A stretch of 64,000 nucleotides of DNA from Paracoccus onubensis. Its GTDB lineage: Bacteria; Pseudomonadota; Alphaproteobacteria; Rhodobacterales; Rhodobacteraceae. Below are positions 11,499-20,598 of this stretch, piece by piece. The notes beneath the pieces were generated by a model that made no database searches, was not told the origin of the DNA, and saw only the letters and a list, made by a program, of their open reading frames with translations. Each line of letters opens with the position of its first letter. Positions within the stretch are counted from its first letter, which is position 1. Position numbers and translations under genes: made by a program. Location: NCBI RefSeq assembly GCF_003591515.1, contig NZ_QZCG01000002.1, forward strand, positions 1-64,000, read 5' to 3'.

Positions 11499-13694
11499 TT
11501 ACAGCTTGGTGTCCCAAATTGATCTGGGATTGTAATGGACATCCCGGAACCGGCGGAAAACTGTGTCATGCATATGCATGCGGCTGAACAATTCCGAAAG
11601 GATGGCCGAGATCGCATGCTTTCTGTCAGGCATGGCAGAAAGCCGTTTCTGCATATTCGCGATAAGATCTCCGCCGCCGATCTGAAAGGCCGAAATTCCG
11701 TCATAAAGCCGGGCCTGCGATGTGACGGCGCGATAGTTCAGGTCTTGCCCGCGGCGGCCTGCCGCCCAGTTCTCGGTTTCATACAGCTTTACCGTATTGA
11801 CAAGGACCGAGCCGGTCATGGCCAGCGCGCGAACCGTTGGATTATACGCATGATCCGCGAATGTATCGCAGGCCGAGATCAGCCATCGGCTGTCCAGTTC
11901 CTGCCGCAGAAAATCCGGCTCTTTGTCCCAGATAGCCTTGAAGCGCGCAAATGCATCGGATGTCTCGATTTCGCGCCGGATCAGGCAGATAAGGGCGGCA
12001 TGATAGAAGAGCAGTTCGGATTTGCCCGAGAATTCCTCGCGCAGCGTTTCAATATGAGAAGAAATATCCGAAACCTTGGCGCGCGGTGGAGAAGGTGCGA
12101 TGCCGGGCACGATCCGGGCCTTCATCTCTCCTATGTGTTTTCCGCAAAGCCGGTGCAGGTCACGTAATCCGGCAATGGGCTCTTGCGGGTTCGCGGGGCG
12201 GGGGGCGCCTGCCTGGGCCAGAATTTCCGGGGGCAATCGATAGATCTCGTTTCTGAAATCCGGTTGCGACGCGCCGATCTTTCCCGGAAAACTTCGCAGC
12301 ATCTGCAAAAGACTGTTCCGTACCGCATGATCCCCGGCATGATAGGCCGTCACAAGTGGCGCGAATATCGCATGCGGTGGTGGCTCTTTTCCCAGACCGT
12401 CACCGGCGATCTGGTTATATTGGAAACCCTCGGCGCGCATGAGAGTGTTCGCGCAGTAAGTTGCGAAATGCGCGGCGGCGGCAACCGGCTTGCCCGGAAC
12501 GGTTCCAAGCAATTCGGGAACCGGGACCGGTTGGCCTTTCTGAACAGCGGCGAAATAATGCCCTGCCTGTTGCAATCGCTCTGTGATCGGTTCCAATGCT
12601 GCCCGAAGATCGGATGCCGTTCTTTCAGGATTGCTCAGAAATCCGGCGGCATCCCCGGCAATGGCATCATGGTCATCGAAGCCGCGTACCGGGGACAATC
12701 CCCCCAACATGGCCGAGAGCCCTTCGTTCTTGTAGGAATTGCCGGGAAGCTGGATGACCGGTGTTCCGGCGACCACCGCCATGATGGCCATGTGATAGCG
12801 ACCGCCAAGCAGGAAGCGGCATTGCTGCAAGACCTGGGCCGCGGCTGCATGGGGTATTCCCGGGGGAACGGTCGCAAAGCCGTCTTCGCCCCATTGTTGC
12901 CGGCCAAGTTCAAGCAGCTTCCTGTCTGCCGCCGTCGAGATCATGATCATCGGAACAAGACCTGTTTCCCGTTTTAGCAGGTCGGCGGCCATGAAGATAT
13001 CCTGATAGGTTTCATCGCCGGCCCAGCCCGTACCGGTCACGGCGAAATGCTGCCCGGCCGGGATATCGATGGTTCCCGCCAGCGGCCGGGTCAGAAAGGC
13101 GGCGTCCGGGATATGAACCACGTTCCGAATACCCGCCTTTTGCGCCGCATCGAATGAGATATTTTCCCGTACGCTTACCAGGTCGAAACTGTTATAGGCC
13201 GCCGCCATGACCTGCGTGAAGGTCTCATCGCAGGAAAAGATTGTCTGGTTCACAGCCATAACCGGCTTTTTCCAGGCATGTTTGGCGACGAAGGGAAGTA
13301 GCAGCAACCGCGCGCCGCACACGAAATCCGTGCCTCCCATCGTGCCTTCGGCCTGGAGAATCACCAAATCGGAACTCCTGATCTGGCCCGCATATCTGCC
13401 GTATCGCTCGAAAGTCAGCCGTTCAAGATAGCCCAGAGACCTGTCCGCAGAAGGCCCGCCCCTGCAGACATCCATCATGGCATCATGGATATCCTGCCGG
13501 GATTCCGCGTCAATCCGGCGATCTATTTCATGCCGGAGAATAAGGGGAACGAATGTCAGATTTGGCAAGAATTCAGTTTCAAGTTCCCGGTTCAGAAGTT
13601 CCACCAAACCCCAACTGGTCGCCTGACAGCCCCAATTCTGACGAAATCCAGTAAAATTGACAATTGCAATCTTTCTTGCCTGATAGCTATTCAA
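11499..13694 (-). CDS. Polysaccharide pyruvyl transferase-family protein with long C-terminal extension
   Basis: The N-terminal ~390 of 731 residues match the pyruvyl transferase (CsaB-like) family: an opening strand with NWGCQATSWGLVELLN, then LVILQAEGTMGGTDF (near 110), FDLVSVRENISFDAAQKAGI (near 170) and CRFLLGGRYHMAIMAVVAGTPVIQL (near 290). Such enzymes put ketal pyruvate on sugars from phosphoenolpyruvate. The remaining ~340 residues match nothing I recognise and look helical. Translation appears to begin at TTG (13694), as no in-frame ATG lies nearby. Family members are usually about half this length, so the extension is unusual. Confidence is good for the N-terminal family and low for the substrate. 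Confidence 0.75.
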   Translation of the reverse strand: MNSYQARKIAIVNFTGFRQNWGCQATSWGLVELLNRELETEFLPNLTFVPLILRHEIDRRIDAESRQDIHDAMMDVCRGGPSADRSLGYLERLTFERYGRYAGQIRSSDLVILQAEGTMGGTDFVCGARLLLLPFVAKHAWKKPVMAVNQTIFSCDETFTQVMAAAYNSFDLVSVRENISFDAAQKAGIRNVVHIPDAAFLTRPLAGTIDIPAGQHFAVTGTGWAGDETYQDIFMAADLLKRETGLVPMIMISTAADRKLLELGRQQWGEDGFATVPPGIPHAAAAQVLQQCRFLLGGRYHMAIMAVVAGTPVIQLPGNSYKNEGLSAMLGGLSPVRGFDDHDAIAGDAAGFLSNPERTASDLRAALEPITERLQQAGHYFAAVQKGQPVPVPELLGTVPGKPVAAAAHFATYCANTLMRAEGFQYNQIAGDGLGKEPPPHAIFAPLVTAYHAGDHAVRNSLLQMLRSFPGKIGASQPDFRNEIYRLPPEILAQAGAPRPANPQEPIAGLRDLHRLCGKHIGEMKARIVPGIAPSPPRAKVSDISSHIETLREEFSGKSELLFYHAALICLIRREIETSDAFARFKAIWDKEPDFLRQELDSRWLISACDTFADHAYNPTVRALAMTGSVLVNTVKLYETENWAAGRRGQDLNYRAVTSQARLYDGISAFQIGGGDLIANMQKRLSAMPDRKHAISAILSELFSRMHMHDTVFRRFRDVHYNPRSIWDTKL

Positions 13695-13839
13695 GTTTCA
13701 TTTTCCATACTTTTGGATGATATCCGATAGCAACATAATTCTGTCATTTTTATCGGGCCGCTGGCTGCTGCTGGCGGCATTATTTCGTGAAAACAAAAAA
13801 CAATTGACTTCACAACCATAGCAAGAGAGACTTCAATCG

Positions 13840-13858
13840 CTCAATTCCTAAAATTGAG
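13840..13858 (+). promoter_or_regulatory. Hairpin upstream of the 129-aa protein gene
   Basis: CTCAATT and AATTGAG form a perfect seven-base stem around a five-base loop, 35 bases before the ATG at 13894. It may be a 5'-leader structure or a regulator site. A TTGACT at 13804 could be a -35 element, but no good -10 was seen. Confidence 0.35.
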
Positions 13859-13893
13859 TGTTATGCGAATGAATCAACAAGGGGTATGAACCA

Positions 13894-14283
13894 ATGCTTG
13901 GTGGACTTCTCTCACCTGTAAGCGGAGTTCTGGGCTCCCTCTTTGGCGGCGTCTCGTCACTTTATGATGGAGTTCAGGACGTTGTTGAGGGGCTGGCTCC
14001 CGGATCGATGGACGGGACGACGACGACAGGGAACCTGTTGAACGACAATGGCGCAGTTAGTGATCTTCTTGATAATCTTGCCGAAGGTGACATCACCGGC
14101 AGCCTCTCCGATGTCTATGCCAATGTAATTGGCCCGGGCGGAGTTGTGCATAACCTGGCTGATGGTGGCGGTCTGGGTATCGAAGGGCTGCTGGGCAACA
14201 CCCTTGGCCTTGCAGATGGTATCCTGGGCAGCGCCGATGGCCTGACCGATGATTTGCCGATTTTGGGAGGCTCACTCCTTTAA
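13894..14283 (+). CDS. Small Gly/Asp/Leu-rich protein, probable secreted partner of the type I system
   Basis: This 129-aa acidic protein lacks a Sec signal peptide and has almost no Lys, Arg, His or Cys. It is built from short motifs such as LLGGLL, GLADGI, GLTDD and GPGGVV, resembling the repeats of the 687-aa protein at 17507-19570. The ATG follows an AAGGGG site nine bases upstream, and a strong terminator closes the transcript. It lies immediately before a PrtD/HlyD-type exporter pair. I infer that it is a type I substrate or surface component; no domain is recognised. Confidence 0.6.
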   Translation: MLGGLLSPVSGVLGSLFGGVSSLYDGVQDVVEGLAPGSMDGTTTTGNLLNDNGAVSDLLDNLAEGDITGSLSDVYANVIGPGGVVHNLADGGGLGIEGLLGNTLGLADGILGSADGLTDDLPILGGSLL

Positions 14284-14305
14284 GGTGAGCGCTTCAGTTA
14301 GACAT

Positions 14306-14345
14306 TTAAAAGGTCCGGGCGAAACTTCATGTTCGGGCCTTTTAA
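14306..14345 (+). terminator. Intrinsic terminator after the 129-aa protein gene
   Basis: TTAAAAGG-type arms form a stem of up to 14 pairs with three G.U pairs around a 12-base loop, and the 3' arm ends in TTTT. It separates the small gene from the exporter genes, so the latter need their own promoter at about 14350-14450. Confidence 0.75.
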
Positions 14346-14459
14346 TTTGAGATGCAGTTGCGGCGGAATGTATTTGACATACAATCCGCCCGGACTTTTT
14401 TATGGAAGCCGCCCGATGTTTCGCTATGCTCTGGAACAGTCCGACGTCCATAGTTGCCG

Positions 14460-16187
14460 ATGTCCGTAGTTGATGCACAACATATTCAAGAGGCTGATAA
14501 TGATGTGCAGGAGAATTATGTTCTCCATGCGCTGAAATCCCTGCGCACTTATTTTATTTTCGCGGGTGTTTTCTCTTGCATGATTAACCTGCTTTATCTC
14601 AGTTCGCCGCTCTATCTGATGCAGGTCTATAACCGCGTTCTGGTAAGTCAAAGCATTCCCACGCTGGCGATGCTGACCCTCATTCTTGTGCTGTCTCTTG
14701 GCGTGATGGGGTTGCTGGATGCCTTGCGGGGCAAGCTGCTGGTGCGTTGTTCGGTTCTGCTGGACGATCGGCTGGCAGGGCCGGTCTTTGGCGCATTGGT
14801 GCGCAAGGCGGCCCGGCAGGGCATGTCCCCCGGCGCGCAGACCCTGCGCGAGCTGGACGAGTTCCGGGCCTTCGTGACCGGGCCGGGCATCCATTTCGCC
14901 TTCGATCTGCCTTGGATCCCGATTTATCTGGGGCTGCTTTACCTGATCCACCCGATCCTCGGCCTTGTCGCCACGATCGGCTCTGCCCTGTTGTTGCTGC
15001 TGGTCTTTGTCAATGAAAGACTGACCAAGACCGCGCTTGAGACGGCGCAATCCTCGTCACGGCGCGCTTTCGTCTTTACCGACAATATCATGCAACATGC
15101 CGATGTGATTCATGCCATGGGCATGTTGCCATCCGTCGAGCGGCATTGGCAGGGCAACCGCGGCCGCATGCTGGCACAGCAATCCCTGGCCAGCGATCGA
15201 AATGCCTCGGTCACCGCCAGTATCCGCTTTGCGCGGCTGCTGTTGCAGTCGTTGCTTCTGGGAACGGGGGCGTGGCTGGCCATCGATCATATCATCATGC
15301 CCGCAACCATATTCGCGGCCAGCATCATCATGGGGCGCGCGCTGGTCCCGGTCGAGCAATCGGTCGGAGCATGGAAACATGCGGTCGCGGCAAGATCGGC
15401 CTATCGGCGAGTCAGCACATTGTTGCAGGAAAATCCCGATCTGCAGGTCCGCACCATCGTTCCCAGCGAAGAGACCGCGCTTGAGGTGAATGAGCTTTCC
15501 TACCGGGTCGAGAACCGCAAACGCCCGATTCTGGACAAGCTGTCCTTCAGCATCAATTCGGGCGAGGTTCTGGGGATTGTCGGCCCAAGTGGTTCGGGCA
15601 AAAGCACGCTGGCGCGGTTGATGATCGGGGCATTATCGCCCTCGGAAGGCCGCTTGCGCTTCGGCGGCATCAATTACGAGCATTGGGATCGTGGTGAGTT
15701 CGGGCGCATCGTGGGCTATCTGCCGCAGGATGTCGGGCTGTTCGCGGGAACGGTGCGCGAGAATATCGCCCGCTTTCAGGATGTGGCCGTCGATCAGATC
15801 GTCGAAGCCGCCAAGCTGGCGGGCATTCACGAACTGATCCTGGATCTGCCCAAGCAATATGACACCATGCTGGGACCGGGCGGGCTGGGCCTGTCGGGCG
15901 GGCAGCGCCAGCGGCTGGGTCTGGCCCGCGCATTGCTTGGCAAACCCCGGCTGCTGGTGCTGGATGAACCGAATGCGCATCTGGACATCATCGGCGCGCG
16001 CGCGCTTAGCGAGGCGCTGTTCGTCATGAAGGCGCAGGGCAGTGCGATCGTCGTCATCACCCATCAACCTGCCGTTCTGGAAACGGTGGACACGATCATG
16101 TCGCTTGATGACGGGCGGATCCGGCGGCTTGGTCCGCCCGAGCAGATACTCGCCGGCACATTGGAAAAAATGGGGGAGAGTGAATGA
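14460..16187 (+). CDS. Type I secretion ABC transporter (PrtD/AprD type)
   Basis: This 575-aa half-transporter fuses a membrane domain (helices between about 30 and 300) to an ATPase domain with Walker A GPSGSGKS (near 378), signature GLSGGQRQRLGLARALLG, Walker B LLVLDEPNAHLD and the switch His of ITHQ. There is no N-terminal C39 peptidase domain, so substrates should carry an uncleaved C-terminal signal, as for PrtD/AprD exporters. ATG at 14460 is the likely start; a TTG two codons upstream is the alternative. Its stop overlaps the adaptor ATG (ATGA). The probable substrates flank the exporter. Confidence 0.93.
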   Translation: MSVVDAQHIQEADNDVQENYVLHALKSLRTYFIFAGVFSCMINLLYLSSPLYLMQVYNRVLVSQSIPTLAMLTLILVLSLGVMGLLDALRGKLLVRCSVLLDDRLAGPVFGALVRKAARQGMSPGAQTLRELDEFRAFVTGPGIHFAFDLPWIPIYLGLLYLIHPILGLVATIGSALLLLLVFVNERLTKTALETAQSSSRRAFVFTDNIMQHADVIHAMGMLPSVERHWQGNRGRMLAQQSLASDRNASVTASIRFARLLLQSLLLGTGAWLAIDHIIMPATIFAASIIMGRALVPVEQSVGAWKHAVAARSAYRRVSTLLQENPDLQVRTIVPSEETALEVNELSYRVENRKRPILDKLSFSINSGEVLGIVGPSGSGKSTLARLMIGALSPSEGRLRFGGINYEHWDRGEFGRIVGYLPQDVGLFAGTVRENIARFQDVAVDQIVEAAKLAGIHELILDLPKQYDTMLGPGGLGLSGGQRQRLGLARALLGKPRLLVLDEPNAHLDIIGARALSEALFVMKAQGSAIVVITHQPAVLETVDTIMSLDDGRIRRLGPPEQILAGTLEKMGESE

Positions 16188-17503
16188 GTCAGCCCGCCTC
16201 CTTTCCGAAACTGGCGGAATACCGCAATCCGATGCGCCCCGCGATCTGGGGCTGTGTCATCGTGGCGGTTTTTCTGCTGGTTTTGCTGGTTTGGGGGAAT
16301 TCCGCGCGGCTGGCCAGTTCCGCTTTGGCTGAAGGCAGCCTGCAGGTGATGGCGCAGCGTCAGTCGGTCCAGCATCCGCATGGCGGGGTGATCTCGCAGA
16401 TTCACGTCATCGAAGGCCAGACCGTGGCCCGGGGCGAGTTGCTGATCGAACTCGATGAAACCGAGGCCCGGGCCTCGCGCAATATCGCCGAATCCGAGGT
16501 GATTGCCTTGCAGGCTCTGCAGGCCCGGCTGGAATGCGAGCGGGATCAGAGCGACCCGCTATCCTGTCTGCAGGCATTTGCGGAAGGCAAGGAGGATCAT
16601 CCGGAAATGGCCGCCGCGCTTGCGAATGAAACCGCACTTTTGCAGACCCGCGCCCGAAAATTCCGGACCGAGACCGGGATGCTGACTTCGCGCGTTTCGC
16701 AATTGCGCGAACAGATCAGCGGTCTGAACGCACAGTCCCAGGGGCTCGCGCGGCAACGCAAGCTGCTTGAGGAAGAGTTGGAAACTGCACACAAGCTGCT
16801 GGATTCGGGCCTGACCTCGCGCAACCGCACCCGGGAACTGGAGCGTGCCATCGCGGGCGTGATCGGCGATGAAGGCTCCCGCAGCGCCGAAATCGCCAGC
16901 GCCATGCAGGAAATCTCCGAGGCAGAGCTTGCCGTGGCCCGGCTGGAGGATGAGCGGATCAACGAGATCACCGACCAGTTGCGGAACACCCGCTCGGCGC
17001 TGGCCGAAGCCCAGCCGCGTCTCGATGCCGCCATTCTGGTCGAGAAACGCGGCAAGATCCTTGCCCCCGTCAGTGGTCAGATCGTCGGCCTTTCGGTCTT
17101 TACCGAAGGGGGAGTCATTCAGGCGGGCCAGCAGCTGATGGATATCGTCCCGGACGATAACCCGATCATTGTCGAGGCCCGTCTGCCTTTGTCGGATATC
17201 AATGGCATTGCCGTCGGAGACCGCACCGATATCCGCCTGACCGGCATCCCGCGCAAGGATCGCCCGGAACTGATGGGCGAGATCATCAGCATCTCGGCCG
17301 ACAAGATGACTGACAGCCAGTCGGGCCTCAGTTATTTTTCCGTCCGGATCGGGCTGGATGCCGATGAGATCGGCCGGTCGCAAGTCCCGTTACGGCCGGG
17401 AATGCCCGCTGAAGTCGTCATTCCAAAAGGATCGCGCACGATGGTCAGCTATCTGCTTGGCCCTCTGCTGGATGAAATCACCCATGCCTTTCGAGAGGAA
17501 TAA
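16184..17503 (+). CDS. Type I secretion membrane fusion protein (HlyD/PrtE type)
   Basis: This 439-aa protein has one N-terminal membrane helix (CVIVAVFLLVLLVW), then a lipoyl-like half-motif (SVQHPHGGVISQIHVIEGQTVARGE split around residues 65-90), a long coiled-coil hairpin (about 100-270) and the returning lipoyl and beta-barrel region with APVSGQIVGLSVFTEGGVI and RPGMPAEVVI. It bridges the inner-membrane ABC exporter and a TolC-type channel. It is translationally coupled to the ABC gene and three bases before the repeat-protein gene. No outer-membrane component is adjacent; the TolC-family gene at 60289 is the only candidate in view. Confidence 0.93.
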   Translation: MSQPASFPKLAEYRNPMRPAIWGCVIVAVFLLVLLVWGNSARLASSALAEGSLQVMAQRQSVQHPHGGVISQIHVIEGQTVARGELLIELDETEARASRNIAESEVIALQALQARLECERDQSDPLSCLQAFAEGKEDHPEMAAALANETALLQTRARKFRTETGMLTSRVSQLREQISGLNAQSQGLARQRKLLEEELETAHKLLDSGLTSRNRTRELERAIAGVIGDEGSRSAEIASAMQEISEAELAVARLEDERINEITDQLRNTRSALAEAQPRLDAAILVEKRGKILAPVSGQIVGLSVFTEGGVIQAGQQLMDIVPDDNPIIVEARLPLSDINGIAVGDRTDIRLTGIPRKDRPELMGEIISISADKMTDSQSGLSYFSVRIGLDADEIGRSQVPLRPGMPAEVVIPKGSRTMVSYLLGPLLDEITHAFREE

Positions 17504-17506
17504 GCC

Positions 17507-19570
17507 ATGGCAAGTCATGACATGAAAGCACAGCCCGAGGCTCGTAAGCGCATGGAATTGCGAAACGGCAATGGGCAGGGTAACGGAACATCGGCCGAAG
17601 CCGGTCTGGTCACTCTGGCTGCCGGCGCCATCGGCCTGGGCCTGACCATGCTTCAACAAAGCGAGGCAGAGGCAGCCACGATACAGCCCGATACCGCGCC
17701 GAAGCCGGTCCCGAATGAAACCGACAGCTCCGAAGCGGCAGAACAGATCGCGGTGGTCGCACCAGAAGCCGACGCGTCCTTGCAGTCGCAGAATGCCGTT
17801 CAGGTGGATATTCCCGTTGTACAGGTTCAGGCCGCCACCGAAACCGGAGCAATACAGGCAGAGGCGGTGGGGCCCGCCGATTCCGGGGGTGGCACATCGG
17901 TCCAGACGGCATCCGCCGATATGGCCGCCGGCGTCCCGGCGGATCATGGCGGGCGGGCAGAAGCGGGTAGTCAGCCGGTAGCCGTGACCGCGCCGGTCGA
18001 TAAAGTGATTGATCTTGGCGAGCCGGTGCCGGGTAACACGGGCATCGAACCCGGCAAACCGGCGCCGCCTCCCGTTCAGGACAAGCCTTCCGAACCGGCT
18101 GATGTTGCGGATAATCCCGAAACGATCGAAGTGCCGGATGATGCCACCGAGATCGTAGCGGAAACGCCCGATACTGCCCCGGTCGAAAGTGACGAAGTTC
18201 TTGACGGTGTCGGCGATGCGGTCGGAGGGGGGGCCGGAGGCGTCGTGGATGTCGTCACCGATCTGACCGATGCGCTTACGAATGAAGATGGCGCGATCCC
18301 TAATACTGTCGGAGTTGTCGGAGACACGATCGAGACCGTTACCGACACGGTTGTCGATGTCGTGGATGTCGTTGCCGGCCCGGATGGCCTTCTGGACGGG
18401 TTGACGGATACGGTCGGGGAATTGACCGGTGCCCTGGGCGACGGGGACGTTATCGGTGCCGTAACCGGCACCGTGGGGACCGCTCTTGATACTGTGGGCA
18501 CAGCAGTTACCGGCGTGACCGATGCGCTATTGGGCGACGGTGGTTTGACAGATGGCGTCCTTGAGACGGTCGGAGAGACCGTGGCGACGGTAGGCGATAC
18601 CGTGACCGACGTGCTGGATGCCGTGGTCGGACAGGATGGGTTACTGGGCGGGATCACTACGGCGCTAAGCGGGCTGACCGGCTCTGACGCCGAGGGCGAT
18701 GACAGTACGACGGTCGTCGCGGATATTGTCGGCGCAACCGTCGGAACGGCCTCATCTGCCGTCACCGGAGTTGCGGATGCGCTGCTGGGCGATGACGGTG
18801 TCGCCGAAACCTTGACCGAGACGGTTGGGGAAACCGTCGCGACGGTGACCGAAACCGTGACCGGCGTTGTCGATACGGTCGTCGGCCCGGGCGGATTGCT
18901 GGGCGGGCTCACCACGGCACTGGGCGGTCTGACGGGAACTGGTGCGGACGAGAGTACCGGGGGGACGACCGAGGTTGCCGCCGATCTCGCTGAACCGGCC
19001 GTGGAGACTGCCTCCACCGCCATCGATGAGGGTGTGGATGCGCTGCTGGGCGATGACGGTGTCGCCGAAACCTTGACCGGGACGGTCGGAGAAACCGTCG
19101 CGACGGTGACCGAAACGGTGACCGGCGTTGTCGATACGGTCGTCGGCCCGGGCGGATTGCTGGGCGGGCTCACCACGGCACTGGGCGGTCTGACGGGAGC
19201 TGGTGCGGACGAGAGTACCGGGGGGACGACCGAGGTTGCCGCCGATCTCGCTGAACCGGCCGTGGAGACTGCCTCGACAGAGCCCGCCGAGATTACCGGG
19301 CCTGCTGAGGTTGCAGAGACAATCGAAACAGCGGCGGACGATACCAGCAATATTGAGGCAACCGATACGGCGGATATGGCGGTCACGCCGCCCGAGGGTA
19401 GCCAGGGGCCGGACATTTTCGCTGCCATTGATCAGATCCTCGACGGATCAACTGGACTGCTTGGGGGCTTGCTGCCCAACATCTCTTTCATTGGCCAACC
19501 GGTCATGGAGGATGATTCCGGGCCGCATGTCGACGATGCGAACGGGTCGCTGCTGCACGGCCTGATCTAG
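17507..19570 (+). CDS. Large repetitive acidic protein, probable type I secretion substrate
   Basis: The 687-aa product starts at ATG 17507 behind GAGAGGAA and only three bases after the adaptor stop, so it is part of the exporter operon. Residues about 30-50 are hydrophobic (GLVTLAAGAIGLGLTML), followed by a Pro/Ala/Glu-rich linker to about 250. Four tandem repeats then begin at residues 255, 339, 424 and 511, each of about 85 aa with TETVTGVVD and GPGGLLGGLTTALGGLTG cores. The C terminus (about 630-687) has a different, hydrophobic-acidic pattern. There are no RTX nonapeptides. Position and composition suggest a secreted adhesin or matrix protein, comparable in logic to biofilm proteins exported by type I systems; this is inference. 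Confidence 0.7.
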   Translation: MASHDMKAQPEARKRMELRNGNGQGNGTSAEAGLVTLAAGAIGLGLTMLQQSEAEAATIQPDTAPKPVPNETDSSEAAEQIAVVAPEADASLQSQNAVQVDIPVVQVQAATETGAIQAEAVGPADSGGGTSVQTASADMAAGVPADHGGRAEAGSQPVAVTAPVDKVIDLGEPVPGNTGIEPGKPAPPPVQDKPSEPADVADNPETIEVPDDATEIVAETPDTAPVESDEVLDGVGDAVGGGAGGVVDVVTDLTDALTNEDGAIPNTVGVVGDTIETVTDTVVDVVDVVAGPDGLLDGLTDTVGELTGALGDGDVIGAVTGTVGTALDTVGTAVTGVTDALLGDGGLTDGVLETVGETVATVGDTVTDVLDAVVGQDGLLGGITTALSGLTGSDAEGDDSTTVVADIVGATVGTASSAVTGVADALLGDDGVAETLTETVGETVATVTETVTGVVDTVVGPGGLLGGLTTALGGLTGTGADESTGGTTEVAADLAEPAVETASTAIDEGVDALLGDDGVAETLTGTVGETVATVTETVTGVVDTVVGPGGLLGGLTTALGGLTGAGADESTGGTTEVAADLAEPAVETASTEPAEITGPAEVAETIETAADDTSNIEATDTADMAVTPPEGSQGPDIFAAIDQILDGSTGLLGGLLPNISFIGQPVMEDDSGPHVDDANGSLLHGLI
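18269..19275 (+). repeat. Four tandem ~255-261-bp coding repeats
   Basis: Repeat units begin at 18269, 18521, 18776 and 19037, giving spacings of 252, 255 and 261 bp, all multiples of three. Units 3 and 4 are almost identical over about 240 bp, with about five base differences, whereas units 1 and 2 have diverged. This gradient indicates recent duplication at the 3' end of the array and possible copy-number variation. Confidence 0.9.
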
Positions 19571-19770
19571 CGACCGGTTTGATCAATAGAGAATGCCTGA
19601 GCCACGCGTTTCGTCATGCCGGCTCATACACTCTGCTGTTACTTGCCGGACCTGCATGCCGGCCGGGTGAAACTTTGGAGTCGGATTGCCGTGCCCCTAG
19701 CGGAGGCAATCCAAGTCCTTTACATTCGGGCTTGCAAGAAAGGTTCTGATAAGAAAATAGAAAGAGTGTG

Positions 19771-20598
19771 ATGAGAACACCGAACCTCTTTATCATTGGT
19801 GCCCAGAAGTCCGGCACGACCTATCTGGCCAATGTTCTGGCCCGCCATCCGGATGTGTTCTTCTGCTCTCCCAAGGAACCGCTGTTTTTCTCGAAACCGG
19901 AAATCGATCAAACCCGGTACGAGGAGTATCTGGAAACCAATTTCGTCGATGCCCGGGACGAAAAATGGGTTGGCGAAGGTTCAACGACCTATCTGCAATG
20001 GCCCCGGGCATTGAAGAACCTGAAGACCTTTATTCCCGGCACGCCAAAGATCATCGTCTGCATGCGCCATCCGACCGAGAAGGCGGTTTCCTTCTACATC
20101 CATAATTGGCGGCGAGGGCGCTATGCCCGGGATATCCGGATCGGCGACACCGCCACGATGCCCGTCAGCCTCTCTTCAACGAAAACCAGTTGCTATGCCC
20201 CGTCCCTGACGCGCTGGCTTGACGCTTATCCGCGCGAAGCTTTCTGCTTTCTGAAATTCGACCAACTCAGGGATGACCCGGCCGGATTCGTCCGCGCGGC
20301 GACTGCTTTCCTGGAGATTCCCGAGCGCGAAACCGTGTTGCGCAAAACGGTCAATGCAGGGTTCAGCCTTACCTGGCGCGACGACAAGCTTGTCATTGAT
20401 GACCCCGGCGCACCACCGGAGGATCGACCGGAATTCACCCGCACCGAGCTTGAGGATCTGCATGCGACGATGCAGGAAGATATCGCCGAGACTGAGCGGC
20501 TGACCGGACTCGATCTGGACGAGTGGCGCAAATTTCCCGCATTCGCGGCGCCTGACCGTCAAAGCGCCGAGACCGCGACATTTTCCATGAGCCGATGA
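19771..20598 (+). CDS. Sulfotransferase family protein
   Basis: This 275-aa protein has the PAPS-binding 5'-phosphosulfate loop IGAQKSGTTYLANVL at its N terminus and the 3'-phosphate motif CMRHPTEKAVSFYIHN near 95, both in good form. It should transfer sulfate from PAPS to a carbohydrate. ATG at 19771 is preferred over the GTG one codon upstream. Its stop overlaps the start of the AlgX-like gene, which implies joint function. The 200-bp gap before it separates this pair from the type I operon. Confidence 0.88.
   Translation: MRTPNLFIIGAQKSGTTYLANVLARHPDVFFCSPKEPLFFSKPEIDQTRYEEYLETNFVDARDEKWVGEGSTTYLQWPRALKNLKTFIPGTPKIIVCMRHPTEKAVSFYIHNWRRGRYARDIRIGDTATMPVSLSSTKTSCYAPSLTRWLDAYPREAFCFLKFDQLRDDPAGFVRAATAFLEIPERETVLRKTVNAGFSLTWRDDKLVIDDPGAPPEDRPEFTRTELEDLHATMQEDIAETERLTGLDLDEWRKFPAFAAPDRQSAETATFSMSR

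Noticed and set aside
18269..19275. Tandem repeats as a CRISPR array
   Set aside because: Units are about 255 bp, in frame and protein-coding, without short repeats and spacers.
18076..19428. Long Ser/Val/Pro-rich frame (450 codons) on the minus strand under the repeat protein
   Set aside because: It is the antisense shadow of the repetitive gene; the plus strand has the RBS, operon context and type I linkage.
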